DNA of 64,000 nucleotides. Origin: Gnetum montanum. Lineage: Eukaryota > Streptophyta > Gnetopsida > Gnetales > Gnetaceae. The notes under the pieces are model-generated. The model saw only the letters and a program-made list of their open reading frames with translations. It was not told the origin of the DNA and did not search any database. Both the position numbers and the translations under genes were made by a program. How positions within the stretch are numbered: position 1 is the first letter of the stretch; the number at the start of each line of letters is the position of its first letter. Shown one piece after another: positions 10,761-20,864 of this stretch. The stretch lies in contig MNCI01030356.1 in the NCBI GenBank assembly GCA_015680685.1, positions 170,159-234,158 on the forward strand. The letters are read 5' to 3'.

Positions 10761-12640
10761 CCTTGGAAACGGCTCCATGAAAGTCTTATGCTATGAAAGG
10801 AAGTGGGTTATCATCTTAGTTGGTTGCCGGTTGTTCCTGTAAAACCATGTTAAATTTCATGGATAACTTATTTTGTGGCACAAGCTATGATGATAATGAT
10901 CTTTAATTATTTTTTCTCTTTATTTTTCTTGGTCTTTCTTTGAATAGTTTTCTAAAACAATCATAAGATTTATTCAAAAATGAAAATACAAATAGCTTAT
11001 AATGCCCTCAATGTTTAATCTTTCTTGGTGTACAAAGGTAAAAATGATGTGAAAACATTTCGTGAATTTGCAAAATCAAGTTCAGCATAATTACAACTTA
11101 AGTTAATAAGCAAATACTTGCTGAATATTAAATGTGATTTAAAAAATTGATAATATATAACAATGAATTAATGATAGACAAGATAGATAAACCAACACAT
11201 TGCTAAGACTTAGGTTATAGTCATTATATAATACTCTTCTCTCAGGGTTAAGATTGTGGGTGTTGAATCTCCAAAAAATATTGATAATGAGTAAAGAAAA
11301 TGGAGTACATCACAAGATGTATGTGCCTCAACCTTTGAAGATGTTAGTAGTGAGACTATTGCTAAGACCCACCCATGAGTGACTTGTTTGGAGTCATAAG
11401 AATAATTTGATGTTAGTAGTGAGGTTATTTGAAGACCTATCAATATTTTCCTTTGGTAGTAAGAGTAACCAAGACCTATCCTTTTGTTGGTCTTAAAATT
11501 GATTTTTACCAATCCCAACATCACTTCAAGTAGATTTTATACCAATGTTATTGGAATACATTTTTTGGTGATGGTCTAGACACCTATGCATAGCTTTAAG
11601 ATTGAGACAATGATAAAAATATAACTCCCTAGTTTATTACAATCTAGGTATGTAATCTATTAAATGAGCATGTTTTCTATATTTACAAGTAGAATCCTCA
11701 ACAAAGTGATTTCTTTGAAATAAGAGAATCAATATACTTAGGAGTAGACTTTTAAAGAAGTAAAATTATTCCTACTTTGTTGCCAAACATCAAATCCATA
11801 TAGCTTCAATATGATCACTCTAATTTTAAAATTAAAATTCAAATGAATAACTAAAATGTAAAGAGCTTGTAGAATGAAAAATAGAAAAAATAAAAAACTA
11901 AGAATATAACTTTGTTCTATTAGAACTATTCCATCATTTTATAAAATGACAAGTACAACAGAACACAAAGAAAAAAATTGCAAAAGAATTTAACATGTTC
12001 TCTCTTTTCTTTTCCTCCTCCTATTTTATTGTGTCCCCTTTTATGGCTATAGGTTTTGTAACTACAAGGTCTTTGAATATAGGTAGTTTCATAATCAATC
12101 CATAACATCTTCATCCTAGTTTTGACAATCATAATCACCATAAACAATGCCTAAAATATTATATTTATTTTTATTTTCTTGTGGAAGTTATTCATACTAA
12201 TAATCATACTATGGCATTTTTCATTATTTTAGTCATCAACATCCCATCATGCATTGCCATAGGAACTACATGTAAATAATTATTCACTTGATAATAGAGT
12301 TTAGGTTCTAGTCTTTTAGTTCTAAAATAAATTATGCTAAAATTCGCCTAGTTTAGGTCCTTGAAATTCTTCATTTAGGATGCTCCTATTATGTTATGCA
12401 CTTCATTCATCCACTGGAGTATTATTCCTCTAATTTTATTCTTTTCTTATGTGAATCTCATGGTGCTTGTAAGATACTAAGAGGTCTCATCTTTCTTTTG
12501 ATCCATAAAAAAATTTTATTTGATTTACTTGGCCCATCAGATGAGGTGGCAAATGATATGTTATGATCATGACTAATGATGATCCTACCTTTGCCATGTT
12601 CATTTTTTGAAATTCAGTTGCTCATTAAAAGTTTTTATCT
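10761..12640. other. AT-rich intergenic-like sequence
   Basis: No coding region is supported. About 11370-11500 resembles about 30085-30200, with gtagtgaggttat, aagacctat and aagatctatccttt/aagacctatccttt in the same order, so both hold fragments of one dispersed repeat. Confidence 0.3.
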
Positions 12641-14420
12641 ATTTCTTGCCCTTAGAAATCCTTAACTAAACTTTGAACAATCATAATATAATAAGATAAG
12701 GAATCTAAATGGCTCATCTCCAATTATTATTCTAATAATTAAACCTAGTCCTCTAGCCTTCCTAGTTTATCCTCTAAGGGCTAATTCTTCTCTAGCAATT
12801 TCATTCAATTTTCTTATGTCTTGAATTTCTCTTTTTCAAGATACAACTTTATCTTTGACAATGGAGCAACAATCTATCCTAATAATTCTATCTCTTTGTT
12901 CATTTATAGGTTTTCCTATTTCTTTTGTTTCAATAGAGATTCCATCTCCTACATTCTCTTAGTAGTTCCTTTATCCATTCATTTAAATATATCTTGAAAG
13001 GAATGAAGCTATTTTTTATCTACTGATAGTTTTTGGTATCATAATGTCTTGTCTCACTAGTTTAAGATCCTTGATTTGGAGTTGAGACAACCAGAATCAG
13101 TTTACCACTATTGGTTCTTGATATATATTATGCTCCAACAACCATGCTCGACTAGAATGGTATCCTAGAACCAATGGAAAAAACATGGATAATGGCGATG
13201 GTGGTGATTGCTTAGGTACTCTTTGGTACTTAGAGGTATCAATCTTGATCCTTTTGGTAGACCTTTATTCTACCCGTTCTTCTTTTATTTCACTTCCTTC
13301 ACTTGAAGGACTTTGGGCTAGTTCCTCTAATATTTGTTGCAACCCTATAGGTTCAAACTGAGATTTGAATTTGCTTTCTCTTCTCCTTGCCTAGAACCAT
13401 TGGTCTTCATAGTCACTAGTGGATTCACTCTTTTAATACAGAAGTTAGAGTTAAAGTAGTAGGTCATGTTCTAGTTCAAAAATATTGGATTAATGGCCAT
13501 CATTAGTTGCAAGATTCATTAAGTCTTGAAACCTCTCTATCTAATAGGAAAACCTATAAATGAACATGACATTTTGACAAAAACTTAGTAGAATTGGTAG
13601 CAAGATCAAAGTTTAATGAATAAGAATAAAGAGAAAGAAATGGAACCTATTAACCCAACTTGATTGAGCCCTTCCAAAGAAAGATGCAAATTTCATAAGA
13701 GAGTAGCAAGTGAATTGGTCCAAGTACAATTATGTAGAGTATCTACTATCTTGATGTTTTTTTGTCCTTATTATAACTTGACTTCAACCCAATAAGAATG
13801 AAGTCATAAAATTTTTTTTGGCTTTCTGGGAATTTAATTTGTCCCCAAAGGTTCCTCTAGAACCAACATTTCACTTATGATAGACTTCTTCAATGGCTCC
13901 AATGAATTTTTCATCATTGGTCTCTTGGCTATTCCCATCTATTTATTTTGGTCTTTTTTACCTTCAATTTATATAAGGATAATATTCCTAATACTATGAT
14001 ATCTATTCTTGTTGCATTTTTACAAAGTAGGGAATGAAGAAATAGAGAGAAATTTTTAGGGCTAAACAAGTCCAACACCATAACTTCATTTAATCTAGAT
14101 AGGAATTGATCTTCCAAGTAATTGAAATAGCATGGGTTCCTTCTATTTTATCATGGGAAATCCTATTAGACATAGTGCATATTGCATTACCTTGTACCTT
14201 GGCCTCTTGGCACATTGAGCAATTATCAAAGGTGTAACCTCAAGTACCTCAGAGTCCTGAAACTCTTCTTGCAAGGTTTCCTAGCTATTATCTTTTAAGC
14301 TTTCCATGTATTACAGGCTTAGTTTCAAAGTCATCAAAGGAAATCTTGCAAAACTTCATTGCATTGATTCTCACTTTACTTAAAAACACATTTGTTGATA
14401 CAATTCTACCATTACTTGAA
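12640..14420 (-). pseudogene. Decayed minus-strand coding remnants, possibly retroelement
   Basis: Several separated minus-strand segments read like ancient coding sequence. One at about 13080-13430 is rich in Glu/Ser/Lys/Arg and contains LQQILEELAQSPSSEGSE. Another, at about 14330-14400, reads INAMKFCKISFDDFETKP. A third, at about 12800-12990, looks charged and helical. They are joined by stops and shifts and I see no catalytic motif, zinc knuckle or LTR. A decayed retroelement gag region is one possibility. The class cannot be assigned. Confidence 0.2.
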
Positions 14421-14489
14421 GCAAATAAGATAAAGTTTATGCCATACTTGAGGTTTTTTCAATATTAAAAGAAGAAACTAAGAAAAAAT

Positions 14490-15338
14490 TGATGAATCAC
14501 AGTTTGCCAGGCCCCGATATCGAGTATGCGATATTGTAGCCTAGATAACAATATCGAATACACAATATCGTGATTCCTGTGTCGGCCTATAAATATAGCA
14601 CTTACACACATAGGAAAGGGAGCCTTGGTAAGTTTTAGGATAGAGTCTTTTTGTTAGTTCTTAGTTAGTTTTTAGTTCTTTCCCAAGTGCATGCCCGCAG
14701 TGTGATGCTTGTAATTGTATGGAACCTTTGTTCAAGTGTGACGTACTTGGACACGCACATAATCGACAATAAAGATCGAGATTACTCCATCATTGCAGCA
14801 TTCACTTAGTTTTTAATTGTTTAATTTTTATTTATTATTTATTATTTTCTTAGTTAATATTTCTTTATTATCATTTACGATTCCTATTGTTAATGCGAAA
14901 TGAGTATGTCTTAATTACGAACATTTAAAGTGTAATTACTTAGTAACCTAGTAGTGTATCTAGTAGTGCTCAAGTAATGTGTGTTTGGTAACCCCAAAAG
15001 TAGTACATGAGTTCCAAGATGTATACAGATGATTAAGGACAGATGCTCATCACACTTAGGATAGCTTAAATTTTACTTCATATCTCTTATTAGCTTAATC
15101 AAGATTATTTCTCATTGTCTCTAGGAGTAGCCTAGTGTTAGAAATCACATCATACATCTCACTTTGGACTAAACCATACATGACAAAGAAAATACTAGTC
15201 TAGGTGGGAAGACAAAAAATTGTGATCAATGTGTAACTATCTAGGTGCCAAAACTAGTCCATCTACAGAGTTTGACCGGATCGTGCGTATATGCTTGTAT
15301 TCATATGGTTGAGCGTAGGGGTACCTCGCTGCTCATCA
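14490..15338 (+). repeat. 5' LTR of element B
   Basis: It begins TGATGAATCA and ends GCTCATCA. The U3 holds repeated ATATCG palindromes (ccccgatatcgagtatgcg, caatatcgaatacacaata) at about 14512-14572, followed by TATA box cctataaatatag near 14585. A conserved polyadenylation signal AATAAA lies at 14768-14773, in caataaagatcgag, which recurs in most of the LTRs. Confidence 0.92.
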
Positions 15339-15339
15339 T

Positions 15340-15358
15340 TGGAACCGTTGCCGAGGAC
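15340..15358 (+). other. Primer-binding site, tRNA-Asp type (element B)
   Basis: TGGaaCCGTTGCCGaGGAC begins two bases after the LTR end. It matches the complement of the plant tRNA-Asp 3' end (TGGCGCCGTTGCCGGGGAC) at all but three positions. tRNA-Asp priming is characteristic of Athila-type elements. Confidence 0.85.
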
Positions 15359-17538
15359 AATGGTAGTTATTTAGATTAGTTATATCATATAAGATCATTG
15401 TAATGAAGTATTAATGGTATATCTTTCAAAAAGGAAATTAATTGCAAATAAGTCACACACAATTCACAACAATGTCTCTCTCGCACAACAATGTTAACGC
15501 AACAACTAGCAAGGTAATTCATTGGAGAACCAATGTAATTTATGACGATGAAGAAGTTTGGAGTACTCAATCTTATGTAGGAGTCTCATATGTTCATGAA
15601 CATTCCAACGATACTCAAGGGCTCTTTTCATCCAACTTAGACACCTTTAGTGAGGATGGGACATCCCATAGAACGAGGGGGCCCATAAGGCCTATGACCT
15701 GCTCAATGGTTAGCAAGAGTACATCAGGGGATGATTGGAAGACCTACAAAAGTCATGACAAGTCTTCCAATGCTCTCTCTTCCTTTACTCCTTCAACATC
15801 AGGTCATGACAGGGATGACCATTTCTCAAGGGGTCAACATAGAAATAAAAATTGAACCCATGGGCAAAGTTAGGAATGCCAACATGAACAAAGACAACAT
15901 CATTCCAACTTACAAACTCATAGCCTACTTAGTGACGACGAACCCCTGATGGCCACTAAGAGACTAATGCATATACAAGAGGCTATTCGAATGTCCCGTA
16001 GGCATCATAAGGAAAGCCGTCTACCTAGGCTTGATTTAAACAACTTTCCCAAGTTCTCAGGAGGCTACGATTTAGATTTGCAACACCATTTACAAGCCTT
16101 CTACGATGCTTGTGCATCAAACAACATTGATAATGGGTGGAAAAGACTTAAGCTCTTTCCTATGACACTCGTTGGCCAAGAAAAAGTATGGTATAGGTCC
16201 TTAAAACCAAAATTAACTTGCCATTAGTCGACAATGGTAGAACTCTTCAATGAAAGATATCAAATGTGTGCAAGAGTGTCAGCCTTGAGGAGGCAAATCC
16301 AAGAGTGGAAACAAGGGCAACATGAACCCTTGGACATGGCCTTAGAAAAATATTACTCACTGCTAAAAAATTGCCCAAGCCATGGGTTCTCCGAGGAAAG
16401 GCTAATGTATCACATCATGGATGGGCTTTGTAATGAAACAAGGGAGATGCTAGGGATGTATGTCCTAGGTCAACTATATGAACTACAAACCCACTAATTC
16501 CAAGAGCTTATTAAGAGGGTAGCAAAAGAAGAAGGAGAAATGGCCACATGGGAGAGTGTTGAAAGATCTCAACACGACCACACTCTTAAAGTAATGAAGG
16601 TCCATGATCATGAAGAGGAGAAATCAATTAACCTCAATGAGGCGGAACCATCCCCATCTTTGCCAATACTAAAATTGCTTGATGAAATTGAGGCAAAGAT
16701 TAATAAAATGATGAAGTGGGTACATGAAAAATGTAGAGAATATGCAAACATTATTGGAGGTAGAACCACACATGATCACTTTGACATCCAAAATAAAAAA
16801 AGGGTGCCAAACCGTGAAACAAGACATAACACCATTCAACAATCAAAAAGAAGGGCTAAAGAAAACCAAGATAGGGGCTCAACTACAAAGTAGAAGTTTC
16901 AATTCAATGTTTGTATGTACGATCACCCCAAAGGCCAATGCCTAATCTTGTCACATCTACATGAGCATTGGGGAAGAATGCTACATCTAGATTTCGTACA
17001 GAGGTACCGTGTTCAACCATAGTGGCAAAACCCCTAGTCGTGGGGGAGACCATCACTGAACTGGCCTCAACCTTCGTATGCCCAAACACCAAGTGCTTAT
17101 TATGTCCAACACACTGTTTTTCCAATTGGATCGACATCCTATACTTCACCTCATCATTATCATTCTCCTGAATACTATCAACCCATGTCCTCTTCCATGG
17201 GATCACTACCTCATGTTCCTTACACTTCTCCTTGCCCTCAATATTCTCACCCTTCACCTCCTTCTACATTACCACCAATTGTACTAGAAGGTTTTGCACC
17301 ATAGCCTTAACCCATGAATGTTTCTTATGCTACTACTATCAACAGCATTGGAAGTTCTCCACAAAATCAAAAGCGTCCTTTCTTTAGGCATGACTATAGA
17401 AAGAGACAACATAGTTCTAAAACCACTGCACCCTCCAAATCAACACAAGTCCAGTACTATGATGCACCTTCCTCTTTGAACTCAACACCTCCTATTACCT
17501 CATCCAAGCCATCAATTAATGCTCCAAAAACCATGCAT

Positions 17539-17632
17539 CCTAGTAAATATAACCACATGGGGAGACATATCGTTCCTTGCATACNGCCTAGTAAATATAA
17601 CCACATGGGGAGACATATCGTTCCTTGCATAC
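17539..17632. other. 46-bp direct duplication around N at 17585 (assembly join)
   Basis: 17539-17584 and 17587-17632 are identical and separated by a single N, as expected from two contig ends whose overlap was not merged. It artificially doubles a short piece of the gag tail. Confidence 0.85.
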
Positions 17633-17687
17633 TGTCTTATGGTCATGGGTGCCATAGTGGGTCAGCTTCTTATCACATTACCACATC

Positions 17688-18634
17688 TGATGAGTGGCAA
17701 GGTACCCTTACACTCAGCCATACGAATACGAGCGTTTCACGTGTGATCCGGTCAAACTCCACAAACCAACTAGTTGTGGTATCTAGACTGTTATTCTTAG
17801 GTCGTAGTTCGCTGTCTTCCCATATGGACTAGTGTTAAATTTGTCACATATGGTTTAGTCTAGAGTGAGGTGTATGATGTGTTCCTATACTAATGCTACT
17901 CCTGGGGATAATGGAAAATATCTTTAAGTAAGCTAAGAGGAAAAGGAGAGAGAGAATCTAAACTAGCCTAAGTGTGATGAGCATCCGTTCCTCAATCATC
18001 CGTACACATCTTGGACCTTGTGCATGATTACCACTAGGATTACCAAGCGTAAATCCCAGATACACTACTAGGTTACCAAGTAGTGACACTTAAATGCTCG
18101 TGATCAAGTCGTACTCATTCCGCATTTAACAGGAGTTTAGGATAAGAAGATATTAACTAAGAAAGAAGTAAATAACAATTAAATAAATAATTAAGCTAAG
18201 TGAATGCTGTAATGATGAAGTAATCTCGATCTTTATTTCTGATCATGTGCGTGTCCAAGTACGTCACACTCGAATAAGGATGCTGTACAATTACAATCAC
18301 CACACTGTGGGCATACACTGGGAGAGAAGGGTTGAGAGAGAAACTGATGTAAAAAGAAACTTAAATCTAACAACTCTAACTACTAACTCTAAAAACTAAT
18401 TAATTGGGAACAAGGGAAGCTGCCTCTTATTTATAGAAGATGAGATGGGACGTGATATCGCGTGGTGGATGCGATATTGTGTCTGCGATATCGTGGCTGA
18501 TGTGATATTGTGGCTGCGATATCGGGGGTCTGATAACAGGGGTTTGATATCGGGACCTATCAAACTTAGTATCTTGTATCAGGGTTCAGATAGTAGGGGT
18601 CCGATAACAGGACCTGACAGACCATGACTCATCA
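17688..18634 (-). repeat. Solo LTR (947 bp) nested in gag of element B
   Basis: Read on the minus strand it starts TGATGAGTCATGG at 18634 and ends CTCATCA at 17688, with U3 repeats of gatatcg/cgatatcg (18450-18560) and a TATA box ctataaataagagg near 18430. A perfect 5-bp TSD, acatc, lies at 17683-17687 and 18635-18639. Element C has the uninterrupted version of this site near 43582, which confirms the insertion. It arose by recombination between two LTRs of a full element. Confidence 0.93.
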
Positions 18635-18815
18635 ACATCTTATAATCTGCCCCACTATGCCTACCTTAATCAAGTGTGTGAACCCCAATTTGGGTACATT
18701 CCTACCACCACATCAAAAGACACTTAGTGGTTTGGATATGACCGGACCCCAATGTTTCCAACATGCATGGATCCAAATTTTCCATTTATTAATTCTCGCC
18801 ATGCTCAAAGGTTTA

Positions 18816-18828
18816 GTCATGGGGGATA
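18816..18828 (+). other. Internal polypurine-tract-like site at gag end (element B)
   Basis: gtcatgggggata, nearly identical to the 3' PPT (gtcgtgggggta), overlaps the last codons of gag. D, E and F carry the same motif at the same position relative to the end of gag or pol. Confidence 0.5.
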
Positions 18829-19933
18829 CCCCCCATTCTAATAAGAAGAATTAGTAAATGTTTTTCCTTTTCTTTGGTTTTACAATTTTTTGTTTTCCAA
18901 TTTTTATTCTCTAATTTATCATCTTCCAATTTTTCATTTTATCTTTTTGAGGATAATCTCATTGGTGAATAAAATACTCATGTGACTTGTTGGTTGAGGT
19001 GTTGTTCTATGCTATGAATTCATAGGTGACTAATTATTTGGACAGTGAGCCCATAACATCCACCCACCCATTCTATTAATAAGAGGTTGTACTTTGGGTA
19101 TGATGATATTCTTGACATTATTAAAATTTAAAAGTAACTTTGTACTCATTATGCCCAGAGTGAAAAATGATGGACTAAGAGGAAATGGCTAGGGTGTGAC
19201 ATCAAGGGGACTTGTGATTCTCTTTGGTGACATTTGTATGTGCTATCATGTAACTTAGTTGTACTAAAATCCTTATAGATCTAACGAAAAATGGGAGTAA
19301 GAGTAATAAAGGCACTCAATAAAGAAACTCAATGCTATTCTAGAGGGTTCCACTAGAAAGACATGCACCCATGCCTGAAGGTTGGTGGCCTCTCCAGATC
19401 ACTGTTGGAAATGACAAAGTGCCAAAGCAGCTAGATGAAAAAAAAAGAAGAAAAAGAAAGAAGAAAAATAACAAAGAAAAGATCAAGAAAAATGTGTTGT
19501 AGAGAAATTCTAAATCACTCCTCCCTTATACAAAATGCCAAGTGATCGTACACCTTGCTGTCATGATGCTCTTATGGTTATCTATCATTGGATGAAACAA
19601 TGCGATGTCACTAGTCAAAGGTATGGACTTGGTCTATATTTTGGAGTGAAAGGCTAATGATACATTAATCATGTCCCAAAATTAGGATTCATTATGCCCA
19701 GGGTAGGTTACCTCACATCCTGATCTTTGCAATCCCTTCTACGATTCATCTCACCCCACTGTGCAAGTATTTCTAACCTATGTCTTTTATGGCTTAGAAT
19801 TCATAACTCATCATGGTGGTATTTAATATGTGTGTGTTTTGTTGCACCAGTGCAGATTGCATTTAACCCTTCTAATGCCTACAGACATTTTAAGGTGTGG
19901 TTACGCAAGGGCATGATAGGTTCGAACCTGCTT

Positions 19934-19946
19934 TGGGGAGGATCCA
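19934..19946 (+). other. Conserved stem-loop motif (element B copy)
   Basis: tggggaggatcca, preceded by gcaagggcat and gaacctgct. The other copies read TGGGGAGGACCCA, where TGGG and CCCA can pair. In B the stem is weakened by C to T. Confidence 0.55.
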
Positions 19947-20249
19947 CTTGTGTAACTTTTGTAATTTGTACTTATTGCACACCACCACATCATCTTACAT
20001 CCTTTGAGTACTGCACTACTAAATTTATTCTTTCCTTTATCATCATTTCAAGCCAAACATTCTTGTGCACCACTACATGTCCTTTTTCTGCATCCTATTT
20101 AAGAACTTCATTGTATAATTCCACTTCATTACACTTTTTTTGCCTTAATGTCTACTCAACATTACTCCATAACCTTCAAATTTACCTTAAATCCTTCCTT
20201 TTTGGCCATGGAAATTCAAAAATTTATCAATTTTTCCAAGTACCATATT

Positions 20250-20340
20250 TTGGAAGGGATGCGATATTGGGTACTTGGTATCAGGTCTGATGCGATATTT
20301 GGTCCACGTTAGTGCATACGCGATATCGTGTCTATAAAAT
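20250..20340 (+). promoter_or_regulatory. Internal U3-like promoter block upstream of ORF-X (element B)
   Basis: It shows gatgcgatattgggtac, a second gatgcgatattt and tacgcgatatcgtg, then a TATA box tctataaaat at 20331-20340. This is the same motif order as in the LTR U3 regions, but the sequence after the TATA is not LTR. Elements A and E have equivalent blocks at the same place. It lies about 525 nt upstream of the ORF-X start, so it may drive a separate ORF-X transcript. Confidence 0.55.
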
Positions 20341-20864
20341 CTATATATATGGACCCCCATGCACGCGTCAATATCATTTTCAACTATTCATGTGAGGGGA
20401 GTTGTTGCAATTTTCTTCCACGAATTTTCATGCTTTGCACACCTATCATTTAAACATCAATATCTTGCTTGTTAATGCTCTGATTCTCCTTCCAATTAAA
20501 CCTACTTAAACCTAGAGTGTTTAACTTAGTTGTGGGGGAGGGGTACAGTAGAATTTGTGCACAATGTTTTTGAAATTTGCTATTGCTTGAAGGATATCAT
20601 AGGGGTAAGTGATCTTAAGAAATGATAAGAACTTATGCCAAACCAATTTTATTCCTTTACCCAAACCATGAAAATTATTATTATTGGAGCCACCTAATCA
20701 AATTGGGCTCGAGATTAAAAATTTTAGGGGGATTTTCTTAAAAATGTCTAACTCTGAAATCACACTAAGCAAAAATTGAATTCATTAAAGGCAATGAGTA
20801 AGGTATACGATAATTAAATTTTGTTAAATGACCTTACTAATAGTTGATCCTGGTGTGATTACAA

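Larger units (their letters stand above)
15472..18841 (+). pseudogene. gag of element B (retrotransposon gag domain), interrupted by a solo LTR
   Basis: From ATG 15472 one frame stays readable to 16893, broken only by nonsense codons (15853, 15871, 16225, 16495, 16891). N-terminal residues are Ser/Asp/His-rich. The central part at about 15995-16490 is a typical plant Ty3/gypsy Gag: FPKFSGGYD, FYDACAS, KVWYRSL, MVELFNERYQ, HEPLDMALEKYY and CPSHGFSEERL. A nucleocapsid-like DHPKGQC follows at about 16920. The rest (to TAA 18841) is Pro/Ser/Tyr/His-rich and frameshifted, and the solo LTR splits it at 17688. Gag would form the particle; no protease or pol follows. The start was chosen because C and E have the same N-terminus (MSLSQ in E). 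Confidence 0.85.
18842..20864 (+). other. Non-coding linker of element B between gag and ORF-X
   Basis: It contains a pyrimidine-rich tract after gag, a conserved 'ccatgcctgaaggt' block near 19368, and the stem-loop motif tggggaggatcca (19934-19946). A U3-like promoter block (20250-20340), a PPT-like agttgtgggggagg (20528-20541) and the splice-acceptor region before ORF-X follow. The open frames inside it lack domains and are not conserved in C. Confidence 0.6.

Noticed and set aside
12640-14420. An endogenous pararetrovirus
   Set aside because: The minus-strand remnants show no RT, movement-protein or coat zinc-finger motif that I can identify, so the class was left open.
19727-20290. Plus-strand frame of 187 codons in the linker of element B as an env-like gene
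   Set aside because: No matching frame in the homologous linker of C (44356-45109 is open in unrelated pieces), no signal peptide followed by a membrane anchor that I can defend, and it runs into the promoter block.
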